Source: Gemmobacter sp. (lineage in GTDB: Bacteria > Pseudomonadota > Alphaproteobacteria > Rhodobacterales > Rhodobacteraceae). Taken from it: 64,000 nt of DNA. Where the stretch lies: contig NZ_JAUCBS010000005.1 of the NCBI RefSeq assembly GCF_034676705.1, positions 1-64,000 of the forward strand. Direction: 5' to 3'. This document shows, in pieces, positions 56,662-64,000 of the stretch (positions within the stretch are counted from its first letter, which is position 1; each line of letters starts with the position of its first letter). The notes under the pieces were generated by a model, which was given only the letters and a program-made list of their open reading frames with translations, was not told the origin of the DNA and did no database searches. A program made the translations under genes and the position numbers.

Positions 56662-57552
56662 ATGTCGCGCGCCCCTCGAATCCTTGCCTTCGGCGACAAC
56701 GTTGTTGACTGCTACCGCGACGAACAGCTGATGTTCCCCGGCGGCAACTGCGTGAACCATGCGGTGTTCGCCAGCCGGGCGGGGGCGGAAACCGGCTATG
56801 CCGGCGCGGTCTGCGACGATGCGGCGGGCCGGCTGATCCGGCAGGCGTTGCAGGCCGAGGGCGTGGACGTTTCCCTGCTGCGGGCCGAGCCGGGGCAGAC
56901 CGCCTATTGCGTCATCGAGACGGTCGAGGGTGAGCGGCAGTTCGTGGGCGCCAACCTTGGCCCGTCGATCATCGCGCCATCGGCGGCGGATCTGGCGCGC
57001 ATGGCGCAGATGGATGCGGTGCATACCGGGCGGTCCAGCCATGTGGATGCCTGGCTGCCACGTTTTGCCGCCGCAACGCGGGTGTCCTATGATTTGGCCA
57101 CGGTGCGCGATCCGGCGCGCATCGCACTGGTGGCGCCGCATTGCTACCTGCTGGGGTTTTCGGGCGGCGACCTGCCGCGTGCCGCCGCACTGGCATTGGC
57201 TGAACAGGCGCGGGCGCAGGGGGCGGTCTGGGCGCTGGTGACGCGCGGCGGCGACGGGGCGCTGCTGGCCGGGCCCGATGGCGTGGCCGAGGCGCCGGCC
57301 CGCCCGGTTGCGGCGGTGGATACGCTGGGCGCGGGCGATACCTTCATCGCCCATGTGCTGGTGGGGCTGCTGCGTGGCACCCCGCTGGTGCAGGTGCTGG
57401 AGATGGCGGCACAAGCCGCCGCCGACACCTGCCTGATGCGCGGCGCCTTTGGCCATGCGGCGCCGATGGCGGTGGATCTGTCGGGCATGATGTCGCTGGA
57501 CGAGATCTATGCCACCACCCGCCCCGCCGAAGCCATCGTCGACCCGGTCTAG
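56662..57552 (+). CDS. PfkB family sugar kinase, fructoselysine 6-kinase (FrlD)-like
   Basis: A 296-residue ribokinase-fold enzyme. The N-terminal RILAFGDNVVDCYRDEQLMFPGGNCVNHAVFASRAGAETGYAGAV matches the FrlD substrate-binding region (GDN.vD.Y...... PGGN.vN.av). The catalytic and ATP motif is VDTLGAGDTFIAHVLVG (Asp in GAGD). ATG 56662 is preceded by GGAAGG. It would phosphorylate a fructosyl-amino acid at C6, giving the substrate of the SIS-domain deglycase at 49631. It is divergent from the TRAP operon under mirrored LacI-type operators. Confidence 0.85.
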   Translation: MSRAPRILAFGDNVVDCYRDEQLMFPGGNCVNHAVFASRAGAETGYAGAVCDDAAGRLIRQALQAEGVDVSLLRAEPGQTAYCVIETVEGERQFVGANLGPSIIAPSAADLARMAQMDAVHTGRSSHVDAWLPRFAAATRVSYDLATVRDPARIALVAPHCYLLGFSGGDLPRAAALALAEQARAQGAVWALVTRGGDGALLAGPDGVAEAPARPVAAVDTLGAGDTFIAHVLVGLLRGTPLVQVLEMAAQAAADTCLMRGAFGHAAPMAVDLSGMMSLDEIYATTRPAEAIVDPV

Positions 57553-57635
57553 ACAGGCGCTGATCGCCCGCCCCCTTGCGCGGGCCACCGGCAAGGCCCA
57601 GACTCTGGCCTGACGGTGCAGCGGGGCGGGGTGGC

Positions 57636-59150
57636 ATGTTCCGATGGCTTATCATCGCGGCCCTGATCGCAGTGGGCGGGGCGCTGGCCTCGGTCGTGCT
57701 GGCATGGGTCTATGGCCTGTTCGCCCGCCGCCCCGACATTCGCCTGACCCATGCCCTGCCGCCGCAGGACGGGCAGGGGCCGCTGGACGACCGGGTTCAG
57801 GCGGCGCTGGCCGGCCGGCCGGGGCAGACCGGGCTGGTGCTGATTGCCGAAAGCCGCGAGGCGCTGGCTGCCCGGATCGTCACGGCGCGGCTGGCGGTGC
57901 GGTCACTGGACCTGCTGTATTACACATGGCGCGATGACCCCACCGGCCGCCTGCTGCTGGCCGAGGCGCTGGCGGCGGCCGACCGGGGCGTGCGGGTGCG
58001 GCTGTTGCTGGACGATGTCGGCGTATCGAACCGGGACGAGGTGTTGCAGGCGCTGTGCCTGCATCCGCAGGTGTCGGTGCGGTTGTTCAACCCGGCGCGG
58101 GCGCGGCCGGGGGGGTTGCGGCGCGGGGTGGAAATCCTGCTGCGCATCGTCAGCATGACGCGGCGGATGCACAACAAGGCGTGGATCGTCGATGGCCGGG
58201 TCGCCATCATGGGCGGGCGCAACATTGCGGATTCGTATTTCGATGCCTCGGAGCAGTCGAATTTCCATGACCTCGACCTGCTGGCGGTTGGGCCGGTGGT
58301 GGACCAGGCGGCCGAACTGTTCGACGGGTTCTGGAACAGCGGCATGGCCATTCCCATTCGCCTGCTGGCCGGCACGCTGCGCGATCCCGGCCGGCTGGAT
58401 GCGCTGCGCAAGGCATCCGGCCGGCCGCCCGAAACGGGCTTCACGCTGGATCCCGCGCGCTTTCACTGGTGCGCCGATGCCCGGCTGGTGGCCGACCCGC
58501 CCGACAAGGCCGCCGGGCGCAAGGGCGAGAACTGGATGATGGCCACCCTGCTGCCGGTGCTGCAAGGCGCCCGGCACCGGATCTCCATAACCTCGCCCTA
58601 TTTCGTGCCCGGGGCGAATGGCACGGCGCGGCTGGTGGCGATTGCCGGACGCGGGGTGGATACGCGCGTGCTGACCAATTCGCTGGCCGCAACCGATGTG
58701 GCGGCCGTTCATGGCGGCTATGCCCGCTACCGCAAGGCGCTGCTGAAGGCGGGGGTCGCGCTTTATGAACTGCGCCCGACCGCGCGCAAGCGGCGCATGT
58801 CGTTTCGCGGCAAAAGCCAGGCCAGCCTGCATACCAAGGCGTTCACGCTGGATGGCGAAACCGGCTTTGTCGGTTCGCTGAACTTCGATCCGCGCTCGGC
58901 CTCGCTGAATACGGAAATGGGGGTGCTGTTCCGCCTGCCCTCGCTGGTGGCCGAGATGGACCGGCTGTTCGCCGAGGAAAGTTCCGGCGACATCAGCTAT
59001 CAGCCGCGGCTGGATGACCGGGGGCGCCTGCACTGGCTGGATGATGACGATGGCGGGCCGGAAATCCACCGGACGGAACCGCAGGCAACGCCGGTGCGGC
59101 GGCTGATCGCCTGGGCGGTCGGATGGCTGCCGATCGAATCGCAACTGTGA
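57636..59150 (+). CDS. Phospholipase D family protein (cardiolipin synthase ClsB-like)
   Basis: A 504-residue protein with an N-terminal membrane helix (FRWLIIAALIAVGGALASVVLAWVYGLF). Two HKD motifs follow: H179-x-K181-x4-D186 in HNKAWIVDGRVAIMGGRN, and H399-x-K401-x4-D406 in HTKAFTLDGETGFVGSLNFD. This is the phosphatidyl-transferase arrangement of bacterial cardiolipin synthases. The following EEP-family gene mirrors the E. coli clsB-ybhP pair. It probably acts on membrane phospholipids at the inner membrane. ATG 57636 starts directly before the helix. Confidence 0.85.
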   Translation: MFRWLIIAALIAVGGALASVVLAWVYGLFARRPDIRLTHALPPQDGQGPLDDRVQAALAGRPGQTGLVLIAESREALAARIVTARLAVRSLDLLYYTWRDDPTGRLLLAEALAAADRGVRVRLLLDDVGVSNRDEVLQALCLHPQVSVRLFNPARARPGGLRRGVEILLRIVSMTRRMHNKAWIVDGRVAIMGGRNIADSYFDASEQSNFHDLDLLAVGPVVDQAAELFDGFWNSGMAIPIRLLAGTLRDPGRLDALRKASGRPPETGFTLDPARFHWCADARLVADPPDKAAGRKGENWMMATLLPVLQGARHRISITSPYFVPGANGTARLVAIAGRGVDTRVLTNSLAATDVAAVHGGYARYRKALLKAGVALYELRPTARKRRMSFRGKSQASLHTKAFTLDGETGFVGSLNFDPRSASLNTEMGVLFRLPSLVAEMDRLFAEESSGDISYQPRLDDRGRLHWLDDDDGGPEIHRTEPQATPVRRLIAWAVGWLPIESQL

Positions 59151-59226
59151 CCGGCCCCCTTACATTCCGGCGCGGCGCGCCCATGTGTAGGGCCGATACT
59201 GGATTGGCCAATCAGGGGGCCCCGGC

Positions 59227-60039
59227 ATGAAACCCGCCCGCAACCGCATTGCCAACGGCTATGCCGACAGTCTGCGCAACATCGTGGTGCGGTCTGCGGC
59301 CCCCGTGCCGGCCGCGGCCCGGACAGCCGACGGCAGCCTGCGGATCGCGTCCTACAACATCCACAAATGCGTGGGCACCGATGGCCGGTTCGACCCGGAC
59401 CGCATCCGCCACGTTATCCGCGAGCTTTCGGCCGATGTCGTGGCGCTGCAAGAGGTGGACCAGCGGTTCGGCGACCGGGCCGGCCTGCTGGACCTGCCCC
59501 GGCTGGAGGCCGAGACCGGCCTGGTCCCGGTGCCGACGAACGGCCATCCGCGGGCGCATGGCTGGCACGGCAACCTGGTTCTGGTGCGCGGCGCCCGGGT
59601 GCAGAATGTGGAACAGCTGGCCCTGCCGGGGCTGGAGCCGCGCGGCGCGGTGATCGCCGATCTGGATTTCGGGCCGGGCCGGGCGGCGCGGGTGATCGGC
59701 ACGCATTTCGGCCTGCTGCGCCGGTCGCGCCACCGGCAGGCCAGCCTGCTGGCCAGCTATCTGCGCACGTCGGATCGCGGCGCCGTGCTGATGGGCGATC
59801 TGAACGAATGGCGCATCGACCGCGGATCGCCGCTGGCGCGCTATCTGGACGACCATGGCGAGACGAATGCCGATGCCCCGCCCAGCTTTCCCGCCCGCAT
59901 GCCGCTGCTCCCGCTGGACCGCATCATCGCCTCGGCCCCCGGGGCGCTTGGCGGGGTGCGCGTGCATCATTCGCCGCTGGCCCGCGTCGCATCGGACCAT
60001 CTGCCGATCTGCGCCGACTGGTCGCCGGCCCCTGCCTGA
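59227..60039 (+). CDS. Endonuclease/exonuclease/phosphatase (EEP) family protein, YbhP-like
   Basis: A 270-residue EEP-fold protein. The metal and catalytic residues are in LRIASYNIHKCVG (Asn), VVALQEVDQRF (Glu), RVIGTHFGLLRRSRHRQ (His), LMGDLNEW (Asp, Asn) and the C-terminal ASDHLPICADW (Asp-His). Members cleave phosphodiesters or phosphomonoesters. Paired with a cardiolipin-synthase-like gene, a phospholipid-related phosphatase or diesterase role is possible; a nucleic-acid substrate cannot be excluded. Confidence 0.88.
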   Translation: MKPARNRIANGYADSLRNIVVRSAAPVPAAARTADGSLRIASYNIHKCVGTDGRFDPDRIRHVIRELSADVVALQEVDQRFGDRAGLLDLPRLEAETGLVPVPTNGHPRAHGWHGNLVLVRGARVQNVEQLALPGLEPRGAVIADLDFGPGRAARVIGTHFGLLRRSRHRQASLLASYLRTSDRGAVLMGDLNEWRIDRGSPLARYLDDHGETNADAPPSFPARMPLLPLDRIIASAPGALGGVRVHHSPLARVASDHLPICADWSPAPA

Positions 60040-60240
60040 GTCGCCGCCGGCCCTCTTGGCATGACAGCCCTGTAACGGCGCGGTTGCAGGGAACCGCGGG
60101 GGCGCCGTCGTGCGTTGCCCCCGTGCCCGGTTCACGGATCATTTCCCGCCAATGGCCGGTCCGGCGGGTGCATGGCCTTGACGCCGGGGCCAGCACTGGA
60201 AAGAACGGGGCAGCCGTCGCGATGCTCGAAAGGAAGTCCG

Positions 60241-62532
60241 ATGAAGTTCCGTTTCCCCATCGTCATCATCGACGAGGATTTCCGGTCCGAGAACACCTCG
60301 GGCCTTGGCATCCGCGCCCTGGCCGATGCCATAGAGCGTGAAGGCTTCGAGGTGCTGGGCGTCACCAGCTATGGCGACCTGTCGCAGTTCGCCCAGCAGC
60401 AAAGCCGCGCCAGCGCCTTTGTACTGTCGATCGACGACGAGGAATTCAGCCCCGGCCCCGATCTGGATCCGGCGGTCGTCAACCTGCGCAACTTCATCGA
60501 GGAGGTGCGCTGGAAGAACGCCGAGGTGCCGATTTTCCTGCATGGCGAAACCAAGACCAGCCGCCACCTGCCCAACGACATCCTGCGCGAGTTGCACGGC
60601 TTTATCCACATGTTCGAGGATACGCCGGAATTCGTCGCCAAGCACATCATCCGCGAGGCCAAGACCTATCTGGAGGGTATCCAGCCGCCGTTCTTCAAGG
60701 CGCTGCTGGATTATGCCGAGGACGGATCCTATTCGTGGCACTGCCCGGGGCATTCGGGGGGCGTCGCCTTTCTGAAATCGCCCATCGGCCAGATGTATCA
60801 CCAGTTCTACGGTGAAAACATGCTGCGGGCCGATGTGTGCAACGCGGTCGAGGAACTGGGGCAGCTCTTGGACCACAACGGCGCCATCGGTGCATCGGAA
60901 CGCAACGCCGCGCGTATCTTCAACGCCGATCACTGCTTTTTCGTCACCAACGGCACCTCGACCAGCAACAAGATGGTCTGGCACCATACCGTGGCCCCCG
61001 GCGATGTGGTGGTGGTGGACCGCAACTGCCACAAGTCGATCCTGCATTCGATCATCATGACCGGGGCCATCCCGGTGTTCCTGCAACCCACGCGCAACCA
61101 CTGGGGCATCATCGGCCCCATCGGGCATTCGGAATTCGAACCCGAGGCGATCCGCGCCAAGATCCGCGCGAACCCGCTGTTGCAGGGGGTGGATGCCGAT
61201 GCGGTCAAGCCGCGCATCATGACCCTGACGCAATCGACCTATGACGGCGTTCTCTACAACACCGAGGAAATCAAGCGCATGCTCGACGGCTATGTCGAGA
61301 ACCTGCACTTTGACGAGGCCTGGGTGCCCCACGCGGCCTTTCACCCGTTCTACGGCACCTATCACGCCATGGGCCGCAAGCGCGGCCGCATGAAGCATTC
61401 GGTGACCTATTCCACCCAGTCCATCCACAAGCTGCTGGCGGGCATCAGCCAGGCCAGCCAGGTGCTGGTGCAGGACAGCGAGGAAAACGGGCTGGACCGC
61501 CACCTGTTCAACGAAGCCTATCTGATGCACACGTCCACCAGCCCGCAATATTCCATCATCGCCAGCTGTGATGTGGCGGCGGCCATGATGGAACCCCCGG
61601 GCGGCACCGCGCTGGTCGAGGAATCCATTCTGGAGGCGCTGGATTTCCGCCGCGCCATGCGCAAGGTAGATGCCGAATTCGGCGACAACGACTGGTGGTT
61701 CAAGGTCTGGGGCCCGGACGAGCTGGAGGAAGAAGGCATCGGCCGCGCCAAAAGCTGGGTTCTGCGCCGCACCGATGAAGATGGCGTGCAGCTGGCCGAC
61801 GGCGAGGACAGCTGGCATGGCTTTGGCGACATGGCGCCCGGGTTCAACATGCTGGACCCGATCAAGGCCACCATCATCACCCCCGGCCTTGGCATCGACG
61901 GGCGGTTCGACACCACGGGGATCCCGGCGTCGATCGTGTCGAAATACCTGACCGAACATGGCGTCGTGGTGGAAAAGACCGGGCTTTACAGCTTTTTCAT
62001 CCTGTTCACCATCGGCATCACCAAGGGCCGCTGGAACACGCTGGTGGCAGCGCTTCAGCAGTTCAAGGACGATTACGACCGCAACCAGCCGCTGTGGCGC
62101 GTGATGCCGGAATTTTCGGCCAAGCATACGCGCTACGAACGCATGGGGCTGCGCGACCTTAGCCAGCATGTGCATGCGCTCTATGCCAAGTATGACGTGG
62201 CCCGGCTCTCGACCGAAATCTACCTGTCGGACCACCACCCGGCCATGACCCCGACCGAGGCGTTTTCCCATATCGCGCGGCGCAAGACCGAACGGGTGGC
62301 CATCGACCACCTGGAAGGCCGCATCACCACCAGCCTGGTCACCCCCTATCCGCCGGGCATTCCCCTGCTGATCCCGGGCGAGGTGTTCAACGCCAAGATC
62401 GTGGATTACCTGCGCTTCAACCGCGAATTCGCCCGCGAATGCCCCGGGTTCGAAACCGATATCCACGGGCTGGTGCTGGAAACCGCGCCGGATGGCACGG
62501 TCCATCACTACGCCGATTGCGTCGCGTCCTGA
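60241..62532 (+). CDS. Orn/Lys/Arg decarboxylase (fold III, AdiA-like size)
   Basis: A 763-residue PLP enzyme. Residues 1 to about 130 are the N-terminal wing (response-regulator-like) domain. The core has ANGTS-type FFVTNGTSTSNKMVWHHTVAPGDVVVVDRNCHKSILHS, TLTQSTYDGVLYN, HFDEAWVPHAAFHPFYG and the PLP lysine K397 in STQSIHKLLAG. Length and lysine position are closest to arginine decarboxylase AdiA (756 residues, Lys386). It makes agmatine, putrescine or cadaverine with CO2, for polyamine supply or acid defence. ATG 60241 follows AAGGAAG. No antiporter is adjacent, which favours a biosynthetic role. Confidence 0.9.
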   Translation: MKFRFPIVIIDEDFRSENTSGLGIRALADAIEREGFEVLGVTSYGDLSQFAQQQSRASAFVLSIDDEEFSPGPDLDPAVVNLRNFIEEVRWKNAEVPIFLHGETKTSRHLPNDILRELHGFIHMFEDTPEFVAKHIIREAKTYLEGIQPPFFKALLDYAEDGSYSWHCPGHSGGVAFLKSPIGQMYHQFYGENMLRADVCNAVEELGQLLDHNGAIGASERNAARIFNADHCFFVTNGTSTSNKMVWHHTVAPGDVVVVDRNCHKSILHSIIMTGAIPVFLQPTRNHWGIIGPIGHSEFEPEAIRAKIRANPLLQGVDADAVKPRIMTLTQSTYDGVLYNTEEIKRMLDGYVENLHFDEAWVPHAAFHPFYGTYHAMGRKRGRMKHSVTYSTQSIHKLLAGISQASQVLVQDSEENGLDRHLFNEAYLMHTSTSPQYSIIASCDVAAAMMEPPGGTALVEESILEALDFRRAMRKVDAEFGDNDWWFKVWGPDELEEEGIGRAKSWVLRRTDEDGVQLADGEDSWHGFGDMAPGFNMLDPIKATIITPGLGIDGRFDTTGIPASIVSKYLTEHGVVVEKTGLYSFFILFTIGITKGRWNTLVAALQQFKDDYDRNQPLWRVMPEFSAKHTRYERMGLRDLSQHVHALYAKYDVARLSTEIYLSDHHPAMTPTEAFSHIARRKTERVAIDHLEGRITTSLVTPYPPGIPLLIPGEVFNAKIVDYLRFNREFARECPGFETDIHGLVLETAPDGTVHHYADCVAS

Positions 62533-62557
62533 CAGCGCGGTCCGGTATGGGTTTGCG

Positions 62558-62580
62558 CGCGGCGGCCATCGGCCGCCGCG
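62558..62580 (+). terminator. Rho-independent-type terminator of the decarboxylase gene
   Basis: CGCGGCGGCC (62558-62567) and GGCCGCCGCG (62571-62580) form a ten-base stem with an ATC loop, followed by the T-rich TTCTGCTTTCT. Confidence 0.75.
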
Positions 62581-62700
62581 TTCTGCTTTCTATGGCTCGG
62601 TCATCGGAAATCCCTGCCTTGTATTGGATCTGCGGTGGCGCAGGTTGATTTTGTTCCCTTTATGTTCTATATCGAGTCTACCCGAACAGGGAGACCCGCC

Positions 62701-62997
62701 ATGGATGATACGACCTTTGCCTTGCCCGTCACGCCGCGCCAGCTGGCCTATGCCAAGTCGCTGGCGCTGCGGAACCAGACCCTGCTGCCCTGGGCCGTCC
62801 AGCAGGACCGCCGCAGCCTGAGCGCCTGGATCGAGGCGCAGGCCCAGTTGAAGCCGATGGGCGGGGGCAGCAGCCTGCCCAGTTCGAAACAGGTGGCGTT
62901 CGCCGAAAAGCTTGCCCGCATCAAGCGGCGCGCGGTGCCCGACGAATGTTTCCGCGACAAGGGGCTGATGTCGCGCTGGATCGACAGCAACAAGTAA
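62701..62997 (+). CDS. Small protein made of two tandem repeats of a helical motif, function unknown
   Basis: A 98-residue protein without signal peptide or membrane segment. Residues 11-46 and 61-96 are two copies of one unit, aligned without gaps at a period of 50. Identical pairs are Q14/64, A16/66, A18/68, L21/71, A22/72, P30/80, D36/86, S41/91, W43/93 and I44/94. The unit (x-Q-x-A-[YF]-A-x-x-L-A ... P ... D ... S-x-W-I) resembles short repeats seen at the C-termini of some topoisomerase-like and plasmid proteins, which suggests a nucleic-acid-associated role. ATG 62701 has GGGAG upstream and follows an isolated promoter region. Confidence 0.7.
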   Translation: MDDTTFALPVTPRQLAYAKSLALRNQTLLPWAVQQDRRSLSAWIEAQAQLKPMGGGSSLPSSKQVAFAEKLARIKRRAVPDECFRDKGLMSRWIDSNK

Positions 62998-63018
62998 GGG
63001 GGCCAGCGGACCCCCCGC

Positions 63019-64000
63019 CTAGGTCGCCCGCCCCGGATCGGCCCGCAGCAGGCGCAGCGCGTTCAACGTGACCAGAACGGTGGCCCCGGTATCGGCCAGA
63101 ATGGCAATCCACAGCCCCGTCAGCCCCAGAACCGAGGTGATCAGGAACACCGCCTTCAGCCCCAGCGCAATGGCGACATTCTGGCGGATGTTCGCCATGG
63201 TCACCCGCGCCAGCCGGATCAGCGCCGGCACATCGGCCACCCGGTTGCGCAGGATGGCGGCATCGGCGGTTTCCAGCGCCACATCGGTGCCCGACCCCAT
63301 CGCCACGCCGACGCTGGCCTGTTTCAGCGCCGGGGCATCATTGATGCCATCGCCCACCATCATCACCGGCCCCATGTCGCGGATCGCGGCCAGCTTGTCC
63401 TGCGGCAGCATCCGGGCGCGGTAGTCGGTGCCAAGCTGTGCCGCGATGGCGGCGGCGGTGCGGGGGTTGTCGCCGGTCAGGATGACCGGGGCAATGCCCA
63501 TGGCGCGCAGCTGGGCCATGGCACCGGCGGCGTCGGGGCGGGGTTCGTCGCGCAGCGCGATCAGCCCCAGCGGCTGGCCCTGCCGGAACACGGCGACGAC
63601 GGTTTTCCCCTCGGCCTCCAGCGTTTCGGCGCGGGCGGTCTGGTCGGCGGCCAAGCCACCGGCCTCGGCGGCATGAGGGGGCGAGGTGACCCAGGCCATG
63701 GCCCCGCCGACCAGCGCCTGGGCGCCCTTGCCGGGAAGGGCGCGGGCATCGGTTGCGGGCAGGGGGGCGATGGCCAGCGTGGCAGCATGGCGCAGGATGG
63801 CCTGCGCCAGCGGATGCGCCGATCCGCCCTCGACCCCGGCCGCGACGGCCAGCAGATCGGGCAGCGCCACGCCCGGCGCGGGCAGGGCATCGGTGACGGC
63901 GGGGGTGCCAAGGGTAAGCGTGCCCGTCTTGTCAAAGGCGACATGGCGGACAGCTGCCGCCGCCTCGATCACCGCGCCGCCCTTCATCAGCAGGCCGCGC
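63019..64000 (-). CDS. Heavy-metal P-type ATPase (P1B, Zn/Cd-type), C-terminal part
   Basis: Truncated by the window end; the N-terminus lies beyond 64000 and about 326 residues are visible. The phosphorylation motif is FDKTGTLTLG, the nucleotide domain has GGSAHPLAQAI (conserved His-Pro), and the hinge is ILTGDNPRTAAAIAAQLG with GDGINDAPALKQASVGVAMGSGTDVALETADAAIL. The last two helices include NVAIALGLKAVFLITSVLGLTGLWIAILADTGATVLVTLNALRLL, whose conserved Lys and D-x-G fit ZntA/CadA exporters of Zn, Cd or Pb rather than copper pumps. It exports excess metal across the inner membrane. It converges on the small repeat protein gene. Confidence 0.9.
   Translation of the reverse strand, partial: RGLLMKGGAVIEAAAAVRHVAFDKTGTLTLGTPAVTDALPAPGVALPDLLAVAAGVEGGSAHPLAQAILRHAATLAIAPLPATDARALPGKGAQALVGGAMAWVTSPPHAAEAGGLAADQTARAETLEAEGKTVVAVFRQGQPLGLIALRDEPRPDAAGAMAQLRAMGIAPVILTGDNPRTAAAIAAQLGTDYRARMLPQDKLAAIRDMGPVMMVGDGINDAPALKQASVGVAMGSGTDVALETADAAILRNRVADVPALIRLARVTMANIRQNVAIALGLKAVFLITSVLGLTGLWIAILADTGATVLVTLNALRLLRADPGRAT

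Noticed and set aside
57636..60039. Phospholipase-D plus EEP nuclease pair considered as a defence module
   Set aside because: The N-terminal membrane helix, two HKD motifs with cardiolipin-synthase spacing and the match to the clsB-ybhP gene order make a lipid role far more likely; no other defence genes are nearby.
1..64000. Search for CRISPR arrays, tRNA or rRNA genes, riboswitches and prophage genes
   Set aside because: No regularly spaced repeats, no cloverleaf-type sequences, no conserved rRNA stretches and no phage structural genes were seen. The only mobile element is the ISL3-family insertion.

Overview
The window is GC-rich, densely packed chromosomal DNA from an alphaproteobacterium, most likely a member of the Rhodobacteraceae (Paracoccus/Rhodobacter-like). 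This rests on the many TRAP and branched-chain-type ABC transporters, an AztD-type zinc chaperone, GSCFA proteins, ATGA-coupled operons and a recurrent 3'-end motif (TCC-AAATATCC-GGGG). There are no rRNA, tRNA, CRISPR or phage genes. Almost everything is accessory catabolism: transporters, their regulators and the enzymes that use the imported compounds.

Layout. 1-2.4 kb: end of a LIV-type ABC transporter operon, a YciI protein and a hydroxyisobutyrate-dehydrogenase-like enzyme fused to a DUF4440/SnoaL domain. 2.6-4.8 kb: an FMN reductase and a probable AztD zinc chaperone with a Zur-like site. 5-8.5 kb: a UTRA GntR regulator, an SDR and a Baeyer-Villiger-type monooxygenase. 8.6-17.8 kb: a TRAP transporter, an FCD-GntR regulator and a sugar-acid or polyol set (VOC, mandelate-racemase-like enzyme, gluconate-5-dehydrogenase-like SDR, GldA-like and AroE-like dehydrogenases, divergent idonate-dehydrogenase-like gene). 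17.8-21.4 kb: a lower-GC pair, an SGNH-like gene and a GSCFA gene, the latter split by an ISL3-family insertion sequence. 21.6-23.5 kb: a two-gene (split) transketolase. The TRAP, dehydrogenase and transketolase promoters all carry the same ATCATGCATGAT-type palindrome, so these three units look like one regulon.

23.7-31.2 kb: a LysR regulator and an operon for a polar amino acid ABC transporter, an MLE-subgroup racemase-like enzyme, a DadA-like oxidase and a ThDP decarboxylase-like enzyme. Together they suggest import, epimerisation, oxidation and decarboxylation of one amino acid. 31.4-48.6 kb: fatty-acid-like catabolism, with a nitronate-monooxygenase/crotonase fusion, a complete LIV transporter, an oxidoreductase, an alpha-methylacyl-CoA-racemase-like enzyme, a second nitronate monooxygenase, thiolase, APH-like kinase, acyl-CoA ligase, acyl-CoA dehydrogenase and FadB-like protein. 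A TetR gene follows. This fits beta-oxidation of a 2-methyl-branched acid.

49.6-57.6 kb: a probable Amadori-product (fructosamine) locus, with a FrlB-like SIS deglycase, a HutC-type GntR, an ornithine-cyclodeaminase homologue, a LacI regulator, a TRAP transporter and a FrlD-like kinase. A mirrored pair of LacI-type operators lies between the last two. 57.6-64 kb: a ClsB-like phospholipase-D protein with an endonuclease/exonuclease/phosphatase partner, a large Orn/Lys/Arg decarboxylase, a 98-residue tandem-repeat protein and a truncated heavy-metal P-type ATPase.

All functions are read from sequence features by eye; no database searches were run.
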